A stretch of DNA of 64,000 bases from Phycisphaerae bacterium (GTDB lineage Bacteria; Planctomycetota; Phycisphaerae; UBA1845; UTPLA1): contig JAHBXN010000002.1 in assembly GCA_019636475.1 (NCBI GenBank), positions 124,001 to 188,000 on the forward strand, written 5' to 3'. A model generated the notes under the pieces. That model searched no databases and was not told where the DNA came from. It worked only from the letters and a program-made list of their open reading frames with translations. Below, piece after piece: positions 50,001 through 58,528 of this stretch. Positions within the stretch are counted from its first letter, which is position 1; each line of letters starts with the position of its first letter. Both the position numbers and the translations under genes were made by a program.

Positions 50001-52000
50001 ATGTTAAACGTCGGTGATGTCAGAATCGTCGGCCCGCCGTCCACGTCGCTGTTGCTGGAAGAACCGGAACCCGGGTACTGCTGGGTGATGTAGCACATTG
50101 TTTCATCAGCGGGCTGGCCGGCGTCATTTTCAGGCTGAGCGGGAGTCTGGCTGCCGTCAGGGAAGAACGTGCCGTTGGGATTGACGCGCTCCCACGCGCC
50201 GCCCGTCAGGCTCGGATGATTCGTGACGGTCCACGACGGATTGGGAGATTCAAAACGCTCATCGAGAATCGTCGTCGTGCCAAGCGAGGCCAGCGCGGAG
50301 TAACTCGTCGTCGGTGCGTTGCCCGGATCGGTAATCAACTGATTCGTGGTCGTCCGCGCGCTGAAGTAGAACCTCGCGGTCGAAGTGCAGGGTACCGCCG
50401 GCAGATTCGCCAGATAGACATTCGACTGAAGCTGAGTCATGGCCGTCTCAACAAACGGCCCTCCGTCAATCGAAACATATTGACGGCCGGTATTTCCCTG
50501 CGGCGTGGCGCCGACGCCGGCCACGCTGACTCGGAAGTTGGTCGGCTCATCCGGCACGAGCGTGCCCGGAAGACCGTCGGGATAGCTGAAGGTCAGATTC
50601 GTCGGCGGAACATTGATCCAGATGTTTGTGCCGGCGCAGTGGCCGACGATCAGATCGTTCCAACCGTCGCCGTTGAGATCGAACACTTCAATTTCGAAGG
50701 TGCCGTTGTGAGTCCAGGGTCGGCCGTTGTCCTGTTCCTGGAGCGTGACATTCGGCACATTCCCAAGGTTTCGGTAGATGTGCAATCGGCGACTGCATTG
50801 CTCCTCGATGTCCACGTCCTGGTCGGCAATCAGCGCATCGAGAAAGCCGTCGTTATTCAGATCCGCGAGGCGCTGATTCCCGCCGAATTCTCCATCCACG
50901 CCGGTGAATCGCTGTACGTCGAACGCGACAAACGTCGCCCGGCCATCCGGCCCGTTGCCTTGATTGAGCCAGTAGTGGTCCGCACCGTCGTCGGTCACGA
51001 GGATGTCGAGACGGTTGTCATTATTCAGGTCGCCCGTCGTGATGTGATAGGGCGCATTCTGATCGACAACCTGGTAATTCTGAAAAAAGCCGACATTCGC
51101 CGGATTGTTATACGAAATCGAGACATGGCGCGGCGCATTCAAGGCCGTATCGCGGACGACGTCCAACAGGCCGTCGCCGTTCATGTCGGCAAAATGTGCC
51201 GCGACACCAAACGCGGAGAGCAGCATGGTGCTGTTCATTCGAGTTTGATTTGAGTCAACGAAGAATCCGTTACCGTCGTTAATCAGCAGGCGATCGTTGA
51301 CGTCGTTTGCGGGATTTTCCGGCGTACCGCCGCCGACGCCGCTGCTGTCGTAGTCACCAATGTAGATGTCAGGGCGCCCGTCGCCCGTCACATCTCCGAC
51401 CGCCACGGAGCAAAGGCGCGGCGCGACTGCAAGGCCGCCGGGGATCGTGAAAAGTTGCGGAAACCGAGCCTCCTCATATCGAAAACCCTGCCAGACACCG
51501 GCAATGGCGCCTTTGTTCATATAAATGCGCGGATGGCTGATGGTCTTCGGAAGACCATCGCCCAGTGTCGAGACAGTGACGAAGTCCAGCCATCCGTCGC
51601 CATTGAAATCGCCCACCGCGACATCGCGGTCATTGGTCAGATCGAGGAAGCCCTGACCGCCGTCGGTGGCATCGGTTGCGAATTCGACGGTGCGATCAAC
51701 GAGCACGCCGTTGATTGCATGCCCTTCGGCAATGCCCTCGTTCATCATGAGCACGTTTCGGCGTCGTCCGAGCGTGGTGTAGGGCTGCTTGCGGACAATG
51801 ATGAGATCAATATCTCCGTCATTGTCGAAGTCACCCTTTGCGTAGTCCTTTTCGTTGGGATCAGTCTGAAAGAGCGTGGGATCGGCGATGACGGCGCGCG
51901 TCGCGGTCTCGTCGACAAAATTGACCCACCCCTGTCCCCAGGCCGTTGATGACGCGCAACAAATCAATATCCACGCTGCAAACGTGCAGTTTCGTCCCAT
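47087..52000 (-). CDS. Giant secreted FG-GAP / Cys-rich / di-heme oxidoreductase protein
   Basis: The protein has 1637 residues from ATG 52000, which has GAGGGAG 8 bases upstream and opens a signal peptide ending STAWGQG. Residues about 45-475 hold seven FG-GAP units (GDFDNDGDIDLIIV, GDFNGDGWLDFVTV, ADMNGDGLLDVV and others). Then come a jelly-roll-like domain (about 560-760), CxxDxxCxDGxFCNGxExC modules (two blocks, about 760-880 and 1050-1115) around a second beta domain, and a di-heme oxidoreductase domain (about 1120-1495) with heme sites CGACH (codons 48503-48517) and CNKCH (47864-47878). The end is a dockerin-like tail with DCNLNGIPDECDP. Role unknown; likely surface redox or binding protein. 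Confidence 0.88.
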   Translation of the reverse strand: MGRNCTFAAWILICCASSTAWGQGWVNFVDETATRAVIADPTLFQTDPNEKDYAKGDFDNDGDIDLIIVRKQPYTTLGRRRNVLMMNEGIAEGHAINGVLVDRTVEFATDATDGGQGFLDLTNDRDVAVGDFNGDGWLDFVTVSTLGDGLPKTISHPRIYMNKGAIAGVWQGFRYEEARFPQLFTIPGGLAVAPRLCSVAVGDVTGDGRPDIYIGDYDSSGVGGGTPENPANDVNDRLLINDGNGFFVDSNQTRMNSTMLLSAFGVAAHFADMNGDGLLDVVRDTALNAPRHVSISYNNPANVGFFQNYQVVDQNAPYHITTGDLNNDNRLDILVTDDGADHYWLNQGNGPDGRATFVAFDVQRFTGVDGEFGGNQRLADLNNDGFLDALIADQDVDIEEQCSRRLHIYRNLGNVPNVTLQEQDNGRPWTHNGTFEIEVFDLNGDGWNDLIVGHCAGTNIWINVPPTNLTFSYPDGLPGTLVPDEPTNFRVSVAGVGATPQGNTGRQYVSIDGGPFVETAMTQLQSNVYLANLPAVPCTSTARFYFSARTTTNQLITDPGNAPTTSYSALASLGTTTILDERFESPNPSWTVTNHPSLTGGAWERVNPNGTFFPDGSQTPAQPENDAGQPADETMCYITQQYPGSGSSSNSDVDGGPTILTSPTFNIEGSDGIVSYARWLFCSDAANPAQRDPLVTEINNGTSGWVFVHQTFSTANFWEVVSFRVSDYVTPSATVQVRFSVADPGTSVTEAGIDNFKVLRILCPEPCTTNEQCDDGLFCNGEEICGGDGFCQPGETPCPGQACDENQDICVQCVSDAACSDGFFCNGVEVCVNGVCQDGPDPCNEPLVCDEQTDSCVGCTNDGQCDDGSFCNGPEFCINNACVGTSPFIGVQNNGFDGAAGWTTFTTQGGTITFPSALNVVGPNTSQLDSLAHAFQATIDFNGQNFEFDLLQYTSGDTESWDRPFISIDGVNYGLNHDGTLGNVIPANFDNVATYGTIRNAQPANSPIHFSINIQSLVGPGPHTIGFGVASVDGLAGAGTARFDTVLPAYAAFEACPGELCSNELAACVTCLNDLACSDGQFCNGVEHCLNGECVAGDPPCPAELCDEVNDTCATQVQPWVGQPVSNLGGSDMQRFLLGQTKFDANLDTSQGLGPIFNQSACGACHNQGGLGGSGTSTVTRFGFAHKGGFDDLADYGGSLLQASFLSEACRENIPEQANIIALRLTTPNFGIGLIEAIPDADILAHADNPPPGVSGRAHMVPAFEDGEGAPLRVGRFGWKAQVPTVLTFSADASLNEMGLTNRFLTEENDPNGIFPPSIAECDTIPDPEDGPEGGVPGAPHFIDRVTDFQRLLAAPPQTPRFGMSGETVFNAIGCNKCHVSSFTTGTVAEAALSGKIIKPYSDFLLHDMGTLGDGIQQGDAGVTEMRTSPLWGLRHRTKFLHDGRASGGSFAQRVVQAIAEHGGEGAASSAAFDALASAQKDALIAFLDSLGRREFDHDGNNLVDGFDLNVFADCYSGPGHFYSPDDACAISDFDQDGDVDDDDYAVFLTVYTGSIDDCNNNSVVDATDIVAGTSRDCNLNGIPDECDPDASNIALFVSQVLLDVQNPIYVCMFDQDASGSLDGADIQPFVDGLINP

Positions 52001-52419
52001 GCCTATCACTCCCTCAATCTTTCTCAGCACAACGGGATTGACTGAACCGAACTCGCGGATTGAGCCGCTCCGCCGCGAGCACAGACTCGCCGGTCTGCCT
52101 TGGGGGCATCCCTTGAGCTTCGAGTATAACGGGGCCGCGTGCGAAAAGTCATCCCCGCCGATAATACATTTCAGGCCAATCCAAATTTTGCCGACCGGCT
52201 CGGTTTCACGGGCCGGAGCGGCAATAGCTGCCGAGCCCGACGGAATTTCCGGGTTTTGAATTGACAAACGATAGCGGTTTCCGCGATTCTGAGATAAATT
52301 CAGACGGCCGTCGAACTCCCGTCCCGCCCGACCGCGGGCTCGAATTACCCCATCGTATGGCCAGAAAATCGGATCAGAACGGCGCGTCCACGAGCCAGCG
52401 TCGATCAACAGGATCTGCC
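52001..52419. other. Divergent intergenic region between the giant gene and a pseudopilin gene
   Basis: The 419 bases hold a consensus TTGACA at 52261-52266 on the plus strand with only a poor -10 (GATTCT at 52285). On the minus strand TATACT occurs near 52130. An open frame running upstream of both starts is without ribosome-binding sites and is probably chance. Confidence 0.35.
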
Positions 52420-53340
52420 ATGGTTCGGACTCGACAGATCGCATTCACACTGATCGAATTGCTTGTTGTCATCGCGATAATCGCGCTTCTGATCAGCATT
52501 CTGCTGCCTTCGCTCAGTGCCGCGCGCGAACGGGGGCGAGCCGTCGTCTGCTCGACCCAGCTTCGGGAGCTTTCCACAGCCGGCACCATGTACTCGAACG
52601 ATTTCGGGATGTTCGCCCCCTGCATCGATAACTACACCGCCAGCAACTGGAATTCGAACCGCTACGGCCTCGATTGGCTCGGTATCGGTGATCAGTTTGG
52701 GGCATTCAACGCCGGAGACCCCTTGAACCCGTCGACCGGAAACCCGCAGGGCTTCGCCGCGGCTCCAAGATTCGGCCTGTTCTGGAGATACTATCAGAAT
52801 GAAAAGCTCATCCTCTGCCCTTCGGATGTGGCAGGACCGTATGTGCCGAATCAGATGGTGTCGCCGGGAAATGGGAAATTCAGCTACACGATGGTCTCCA
52901 TCATGGGCCTTCGTGTCCCCGAAAAGATTCCAGCAATTCCCGAATTCAAGTCCGAGCAGATTTCGCCGTCGCGGGCGCCCCTTCTTGTCGAAGAGCATCC
53001 GGACGGCATGAACAATCAGCACAAAGAGGGCAACTTCGGCGCCGGCATCGTTCCCAGTCCCGACGGTGGCGACAAACTCATCGCACGGCACGGACCGATG
53101 TCGCCACGATGGGGCATTCAGCCGAGCGGAGGCGCACCATCGAAATTCATGCAGGGCGTCTCGAATATCGGCTTTGCCGACGGCCACGCCGAGTCCGTCC
53201 GGCCCAACTTTGGTTTCGGCAAGACGCATTTATTGTCCGGCCTGGCCGGTCGCGACGGTTTGCCGAACAACATCACGGGGATGCTGTATTACTACGGTAT
53301 CAACTTTGAACTACTGCGATTTGCAACACCGGAACCCTGA
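52420..53340 (+). CDS. Type II secretion/type IV pilus-like pseudopilin
   Basis: The protein has 306 residues from ATG 52420 (AGGAT upstream; an in-frame ATG at 52357 is less suited). The leader is only eight residues and the site is QIA/FTLIELLVVIAIIALLIS, with Ala instead of Gly before the cut. The exported part has Cys-rich ends near LCPSD and the FADGHAESV motif seen in planctomycete pseudopilins. It is the first of three genes on the plus strand with the TPR and CRTAC1-like genes. It does not closely resemble the pseudopilin at 26059 beyond the first 35 residues. Confidence 0.88.
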   Translation: MVRTRQIAFTLIELLVVIAIIALLISILLPSLSAARERGRAVVCSTQLRELSTAGTMYSNDFGMFAPCIDNYTASNWNSNRYGLDWLGIGDQFGAFNAGDPLNPSTGNPQGFAAAPRFGLFWRYYQNEKLILCPSDVAGPYVPNQMVSPGNGKFSYTMVSIMGLRVPEKIPAIPEFKSEQISPSRAPLLVEEHPDGMNNQHKEGNFGAGIVPSPDGGDKLIARHGPMSPRWGIQPSGGAPSKFMQGVSNIGFADGHAESVRPNFGFGKTHLLSGLAGRDGLPNNITGMLYYYGINFELLRFATPEP

Positions 53341-53368
53341 TCGCGCATTCGAAAAATTCGGCCATCCC

Positions 53369-54202
53369 ATGCGACTGGTCAAAATTGCTGCAACGCTGCT
53401 CCTGCTGATTGCCACGGGACCGGCGGTCGAAATGGCCGAAGCCCTCGACGGGACGACCGGCCAGACTTCCGCCACGACCACGGGTCCGGCCCGCGCGCCG
53501 ACGTCGCAGCCCGCATCCGCAATGCCGAACGCCGAGCTGATGCACGCGCTCCGCTTGATCCGCGAGAAGCAGTTCGATCGAGCGCGGAGCAAGATTGAAC
53601 CGCTGGTCGCGGCATATCCCGAATGGTCGCGCGCATGGCTCATGCTTGCGATGACCTATCACGAAGAACAGCGATACGGCATGGCCCGTCCGCTCTTTGC
53701 CAAAGCGCTGGCGCTGAATCCGAACGATCACAACGCCCGCCCATTCTACGGCTGGTGTCTTTACTATCTTGGGGCCGCCGATGAGGCGCGAGCGCAGTTC
53801 GAGGCTTTTCTGAAGGTGAATCCCCAGTATGCGGACGCGCACTTTGCGATCGGGCTGATCGAGTATGATGACGATAACCTCGACGAAGCGATGCGCCGCT
53901 TTAATCGCACGATCGAGATTGCAAAAATGAGCAAAGATCCCCGTACCGAAGGCAAGGCCCGGGCGCGATCGGCTGATGTCCATATTCGCCGAAACGAACT
54001 GACTCAAGCGCGCGACGAACTCGAATCAGCCGTCCGCCTCCGCCCGGATGCATACGAGGCGTATCACAAATTGTCGCGCGTCTATGAGCGACTTGGCAAT
54101 CGGAGCAAGGCGGAGCAGGCCCGGCGAATGCATGACGAAATTCGCGAGCGAATGCACCCCACATCGCAGCCGATGGGCGGCGCACCTGAAACGAGGGATT
54201 GA
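53369..54202 (+). CDS. Exported TPR protein
   Basis: The protein has 277 residues from ATG 53369. A signal peptide (about 1-25, LLLLIATGPAVEMAEA) precedes a Thr/Ala/Pro-rich stretch. TPR units follow from about 55 to 255 (MLAMTYHEEQRYGMARPLFAKALALNP, YADAHFAIGLIEYDDDNLDEAM, AYHKLSRVYERLGNRSKA). It ends 0 bases before the CRTAC1-like start, so the pair is translated from one message. TPR/ASPIC-UnbV pairs occur in other bacteria with CRTAC1-like proteins, so the TPR may help its neighbour assemble. Confidence 0.82.
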   Translation: MRLVKIAATLLLLIATGPAVEMAEALDGTTGQTSATTTGPARAPTSQPASAMPNAELMHALRLIREKQFDRARSKIEPLVAAYPEWSRAWLMLAMTYHEEQRYGMARPLFAKALALNPNDHNARPFYGWCLYYLGAADEARAQFEAFLKVNPQYADAHFAIGLIEYDDDNLDEAMRRFNRTIEIAKMSKDPRTEGKARARSADVHIRRNELTQARDELESAVRLRPDAYEAYHKLSRVYERLGNRSKAEQARRMHDEIRERMHPTSQPMGGAPETRD

Positions 54203-55915
54203 ATGTCCTGCCACTCCCATCGAGGTAGATCGAACCGCACGCCGTCTGGTGCCGCGGTTGCCGCGATTGCGGCGACATGCCTCGGCACATCGGCCATTGC
54301 ACCGGCCTCGGACATGCGGTTCACGGATGTCACGAAAGCGAGCGGCATCGAATGGGTCATGACATGCGGAAGGCTCCCCGCGAGTGAGATACTCGAAGTC
54401 GACGGCGGCGGAGTCGCCTTCATCGACTTTGACAACGACGGCGATCTCGATCTCTTTTTCGCCAACGGCGCGACCATGAAGGATCCCGAAAACGGGCCCG
54501 GATCCCGCCTTTTCGCCAATCGAGGTGACGGCACATTCGAAGATGTCACAGAGAAACTCGGCATTCGCCTGACGCGATGGGCCATGGGCGCGGCTGTCGG
54601 GGACTTCGACGGCGATGGATGGGATGACATCTATGTGACATGTTACGGTCCCGATGTTCTCTTGCGCAACGAGTGCTTCCGCAAGGAGGGTCCGCGGTTC
54701 GTCGATGTGTCGGCCGAAGCCGGAATTTCGCGCGATCATCGCTGGGGCGCCAGCGCCGGATTCGGCGACATCGATGGTGACGGCGATCTGGATCTGTATG
54801 TCGCGAACTATCTCGAGTTTGATGTGAAAAATCCGCCGGCCCGCACCGAAAAAACCTTCAAGGGCGTTCCCGTGATGGCGGGACCCGCCGGACTCATCGC
54901 CGAGGACGACATTCTGTATGAGAACCTCGGCGGCGGTAAATTCCGCGACATCACCAAGGCGGCAGGCATCGTCGAGGAGCCGCCCGGCTACGGACTGGGC
55001 GTGCGATTATTCGATTTCGATTCGGACGGCAGGCTCGATATCTTCGTTGGCAACGATTCAAGCGGAAACTACCTGTTCCGGAATCTCGGCGAAAAAAAGT
55101 TCGAGGATATCGCCATACCCGCGGGCGTCTTTGCGAACCTCGAAGGAACGACCCAGGCTTCCATGGGCATCGGGCTGGCTGACGTGGACGGCAACGGGCA
55201 CCCCGACCTCTTCACGACCAACTTTTCGAGCGATACCAACACGTTGTTCCTGAATCTGGGTGATGGCTTCTTTGATGATCGAACCGCACAATTCGGGCTG
55301 GGCCTGATCAGCCGTCCGTTTCTCTCCTGGGGATGCGGGTTCTTCGATTTCGATCACGACGGCGACGAGGATCTTTTCATTGCCAGCGGTCATGTCTATC
55401 CCGAGGCGGCGACGCAGAAAATCGATTCGGAATGGGCCCAGGACCTGCTCATGTTCGAGCGAAACGGCAAGCGCTTTCAACGCATCACGGACTGCGGCGA
55501 AATGTTCGCCCGCAAGTTCCACGGCCGGGCGACGGCATTCGGCGATATCGACGGCGATGGCGACATCGATATCGTCATGACCACGCTGAACGGCCCCGTT
55601 TACATCTTCCGAAACGACTCCAAGCCCCGAGACTGGCTCATCGTCGAACCGGATGGACCGAAAGGGAACCACCGTGGCTACGGGAGCATGGTGGAACTGC
55701 GTTCATCGGCCGGCACCCAGCGGCGGTGGATCACGGGCGGAGGCAGCTTCCAATCGACAGACGCGCCATCGGCGCATTTCGGACTGGGCGACTTCAAGCG
55801 CGCGGAAAACTGGACGGTCGTTGTTCGATTTCCGGATGGGAAGCTGGTTAATGCGGCGGTCGAAAAGCCGAATCGCCGAATGCGCATCGCCCATCCCTCG
55901 CGCGCCGGGAAATGA
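54203..55915 (+). CDS. CRTAC1-like FG-GAP protein with ASPIC/UnbV domain
   Basis: The protein has 570 residues from ATG 54203, directly after the TPR stop. A signal segment (about 15-35) leads to RFTDVTKASGI, the usual CRTAC1 start. FG-GAP/VCBS calcium loops follow: DFDNDGDLDLFF, DFDGDGWDDIYV, DIDGDGDLDLYV, DFDSDGRLDIFV, DVDGNGHPDLF, DFDHDGDEDLFI and DIDGDGDIDIVM. The C-terminal ASPIC/UnbV domain (about 485-560) has GYGSMVELRSSAG and SAHFGLGDF. It is predicted to be a secreted beta propeller binding calcium and partner proteins. Confidence 0.9.
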   Translation: MSCHSHRGRSNRTPSGAAVAAIAATCLGTSAIAPASDMRFTDVTKASGIEWVMTCGRLPASEILEVDGGGVAFIDFDNDGDLDLFFANGATMKDPENGPGSRLFANRGDGTFEDVTEKLGIRLTRWAMGAAVGDFDGDGWDDIYVTCYGPDVLLRNECFRKEGPRFVDVSAEAGISRDHRWGASAGFGDIDGDGDLDLYVANYLEFDVKNPPARTEKTFKGVPVMAGPAGLIAEDDILYENLGGGKFRDITKAAGIVEEPPGYGLGVRLFDFDSDGRLDIFVGNDSSGNYLFRNLGEKKFEDIAIPAGVFANLEGTTQASMGIGLADVDGNGHPDLFTTNFSSDTNTLFLNLGDGFFDDRTAQFGLGLISRPFLSWGCGFFDFDHDGDEDLFIASGHVYPEAATQKIDSEWAQDLLMFERNGKRFQRITDCGEMFARKFHGRATAFGDIDGDGDIDIVMTTLNGPVYIFRNDSKPRDWLIVEPDGPKGNHRGYGSMVELRSSAGTQRRWITGGGSFQSTDAPSAHFGLGDFKRAENWTVVVRFPDGKLVNAAVEKPNRRMRIAHPSRAGK

Positions 55916-55953
55916 ACCCCGGCGATGACCGGGCACCGCGCGCTCGGACCCAC

Positions 55954-56604
55954 TTAGACATGCCGCACGACCTCTTCGGCGGGAAATCGAACCTTCGGCA
56001 GCTTCGCGTACTTGTCATCTGACGTGCGGTAGCCGGCGGCGCAGGCGACGACCGTCCTGAATCCGTCGGCCGGCAGTTGCAGCAAGTTATCATATTCCGC
56101 AGGCACGATGCCCTCCATCGGACATGTGTCCACGCCAAGCATCGCGGCGGATGTCATGAAATTTCCCAGGGCGATATAAGCCTGCAGCGCCGCCCACTGG
56201 CGAATCTCAAACCCGGGCGCCGGCGGAACGAGTGCGCCGATCAATATCCCGCGAAATCCCGCGAGCGAATCCACGGCCACGCCGCGAACTTCCGCGATTC
56301 GCGCGAGGTAATGATCCACATGCTCCGCCGACAGCGAATGACGCGCGGCGAACACCACGTAATGCGAGCATTCCGCCGGCTGCGTCTGGTTCCATGAATG
56401 CGGCACCAGGCTTTCCTTCATGGCCTGGTTGGTAACGACAACAAACCGCCACGGCTGCAAACCGAAGGACGAAGGAGTAAGCACGAGCGATTGCTCCAGA
56501 GCGCTCCAGACGTCGGGGGAGATTTTCTTCGAAGAATCAAACCGCTTGGTCGCATATCGCCACTTGAGTTGCTCTATCAGCACCTCGGGTGAAATGGGCC
56601 GCAT
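55954..56604 (-). CDS. NfsB-type nitroreductase / NAD(P)H-dependent FMN oxidoreductase
   Basis: The protein has 216 residues from ATG 56604 (AAGGGA upstream). It resembles E. coli NfsB in length and pattern: RYATKRFDSSKKI, LTPSSFGLQPWRFVVV, AYIALGNFMTSAAMLGVDTCPMEG and the closing KLPKVRFPAEEV. It should bind FMN and reduce nitro or quinone compounds using NAD(P)H; the physiological substrate is unknown. No membrane segment. It follows the rhodanese gene on the same strand with a 74-base gap. Confidence 0.92.
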   Translation of the reverse strand: MRPISPEVLIEQLKWRYATKRFDSSKKISPDVWSALEQSLVLTPSSFGLQPWRFVVVTNQAMKESLVPHSWNQTQPAECSHYVVFAARHSLSAEHVDHYLARIAEVRGVAVDSLAGFRGILIGALVPPAPGFEIRQWAALQAYIALGNFMTSAAMLGVDTCPMEGIVPAEYDNLLQLPADGFRTVVACAAGYRTSDDKYAKLPKVRFPAEEVVRHV

Positions 56605-56678
56605 GAAAATATTCCCTTTGCTTTCTCGGAGTTTTGGAAAAAGGTCTGTCAGACGCTCCAAATACTGGCCCCAGTGCG

Positions 56679-57026
56679 TCAATAGCGGGGCACGTTCGGA
56701 TCGATCTCCGTGGACCACGCATCGATCCCGCCGGCCATACTCATCACGCGTCCGATGCCGGCTTCACGCAATATTGCCGCCGCCTGCACGCTTCGATGAC
56801 CGTGGTGGCAATAGGTTACAACGGGCTGCCCCTGCGCCAATTGCCGAATCTCCTCGATGGCGGCTTGAAGGCGCGGCAGGGGAAACAGCAGTGACTTTTC
56901 AATTCGACAGTGCTCGTGTTCCTCCGGCTGACGCACGTCGACAAGCAGCATCGATTGGCCGGCGTCGAGCCGGTCTTTCACATCATGAACCGAAACTTCC
57001 CATGCGGGGTCGATATGTCGTCTCAC
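56679..57026 (-). CDS. Rhodanese-like sulphurtransferase domain protein
   Basis: The protein has 115 residues from GTG 57026, in the GTGA overlap with the upstream amidohydrolase. A single rhodanese domain shows LLVDVRQPEEHEHCRI, the active-site loop VVTYCHHGHRS with the catalytic Cys, and GGIDAWSTEIDP. Single-domain rhodaneses move sulphur or act as Cys-based switches. Translational coupling to the M20 enzyme is seen; a shared pathway is not proven. Confidence 0.92.
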   Translation of the reverse strand: MRRHIDPAWEVSVHDVKDRLDAGQSMLLVDVRQPEEHEHCRIEKSLLFPLPRLQAAIEEIRQLAQGQPVVTYCHHGHRSVQAAAILREAGIGRVMSMAGGIDAWSTEIDPNVPRY

Positions 57027-58222
57027 GAGCGGAGTCTCCCATCTTGTTTCAAAAAACGTCGGGCAATTTCGCAGTGCATTCGGACACCCAGTGGGATCGC
57101 CTCATCCGCAAAATCGTAGTTTGCCTGATGCAGCGTCGGCTGCCCTTCCGGATCGCCGCGTCGAACCCCCAGACGCCAGAACGCCGCCGGAACGCGCTCC
57201 GCGTAATACGCAAAGTCCTCGCCACCCATGCTCGGACGCATCCGGTCGGCCACGCGAGACGTGCCGACGACTTCGCTCGCCACCTCTGACACGAGGGCGC
57301 AGGCGACTTCGTCGTTCACGAGCGCCGGATATCCCCATTGCACCTCCACCGATGCCCGGGCGCCGAAGGCGGCGGCAGTCTGCTCAACCAGTGATTTGAA
57401 TCGCTCCACCGCGCTCTGCCGCACCGCCGCATCGAGGGTACGAATTGTTCCGCCCAATTCCGCGGTCGCCGGGATAATATTTCCGGCTGTGCCGGCTCGA
57501 ATCGTCGCGACCGTCACGACGACGGCATCGAGTGGATCCACGTGGCGCGATGCAATCGACTGGACGGCAGTGACGACATGTGCCGCAACCAGAATCGGAT
57601 CGACACCGCGATGCGGATAGGCGGCGTGCGCGCCTTGTCCGTGAATGGTCACGTGCCACGGATTGGTCGCCGCCATCGCCGGCCCGTGACACACTCCGAC
57701 GCAACCGAGATCCAGATACGGCCAGCCGTGCAAGGCAAAGATGGCGTCCACACGTGGCGCGTCCAGAACGCCTGCCACGCAGAGCTTTTCTCCGCCGCCC
57801 CCACTTTCTTCGGCGGGCTGAAAGATGAATTTGACTTTCCCGGGCAATTCATCCGCAATTTCCGACAGAACCATCGCGGCTCCGACGAGGCAGGCCATGT
57901 GGCCATCGTGCCCGCAGGCGTGCATCTTTCCCGGTATTTTCGAGGTGTGTGCCGCGCCGGTCATTTCGTCAATCGGAAGCGCGTCCAGCTCGGCACGCAG
58001 CGCGATGCAGGGTCCCGGCTTGTCCGGGTTCAACGTCGCGACGACACCGGTCTTCGCCAGGCCGGTCTGAACGTGCAAGCCTCGAAGCCGACGCAAGACG
58101 GCCTCGACGCGTCGCGACGTCTCGAACTCCTCAAATGCCAACTCCGGATGAGCGTGAATCTCACGGCGCAGCGCGACCAGCTCGGGCGTAATGCGTTCGA
58201 TGATTCGATGAACATCCGTCAT
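57023..58222 (-). CDS. M20D-type amidohydrolase (IAA-amino acid hydrolase/hippuricase family)
   Basis: The protein has 399 residues from ATG 58222. The metal sites are KMHACGHDGHMA and EESGGGGEKL, with a distal MGGEDFAYY. The early LRREIHAHPELAFEE and HGWPYLDLGCVGV, and the dimer domain with HGQGAHAAYPHRGVDPI, define the M20D family. Members remove acyl groups from amino acids, including hippurate, N-acetyl-diaminopimelate and IAA conjugates. The substrate here is unknown. Its stop overlaps the rhodanese start. Confidence 0.92.
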   Translation of the reverse strand: MTDVHRIIERITPELVALRREIHAHPELAFEEFETSRRVEAVLRRLRGLHVQTGLAKTGVVATLNPDKPGPCIALRAELDALPIDEMTGAAHTSKIPGKMHACGHDGHMACLVGAAMVLSEIADELPGKVKFIFQPAEESGGGGEKLCVAGVLDAPRVDAIFALHGWPYLDLGCVGVCHGPAMAATNPWHVTIHGQGAHAAYPHRGVDPILVAAHVVTAVQSIASRHVDPLDAVVVTVATIRAGTAGNIIPATAELGGTIRTLDAAVRQSAVERFKSLVEQTAAAFGARASVEVQWGYPALVNDEVACALVSEVASEVVGTSRVADRMRPSMGGEDFAYYAERVPAAFWRLGVRRGDPEGQPTLHQANYDFADEAIPLGVRMHCEIARRFLKQDGRLRS

Positions 58223-58528
58223 GGCCGTGAAGAATACACGATCAGCCGGACCGCTCACAGCGACTGCACCACGGCTCCTCGCGGCAAGCCGGTGCCCAAG
58301 GGTTATGGACCCAATGTGGCGTTGCAGAAAATCGACGTGATTCAGCAGAATCAACGCCCGATGCGGTTTCAGGGCAACGCCCGATTTCGAGGCTCCGAGA
58401 ATACGACGGGCCATGCGGCGATACGGCGCCTGCGACCTTGCCCAGCGCCTTGGCATCAAACTTGCTGATTTATCCGCTCAGCCCGGCGCGATCTGCTGAC
58501 GCGGGCCGGTGGTTGGGGGGAGTGTACG
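58223..58528. other. Divergent intergenic region
   Basis: The 306 bases lie between the M20 (minus) and TadE-like (plus) starts. The GGGGGGAG ribosome-binding site of the TadE gene is at its right end. I see no clear promoter, repeat or further gene. Confidence 0.35.

Noticed and set aside
48443-51253. Long plus-strand frames inside the giant gene
   Set aside because: Antisense shadows; the minus strand has FG-GAP and heme motifs throughout.
52000-52444. Extension of the giant protein upstream of 52000
   Set aside because: The signal peptide and a good ribosome-binding site are at 52000; the extension has no signal and runs into the promoter region.
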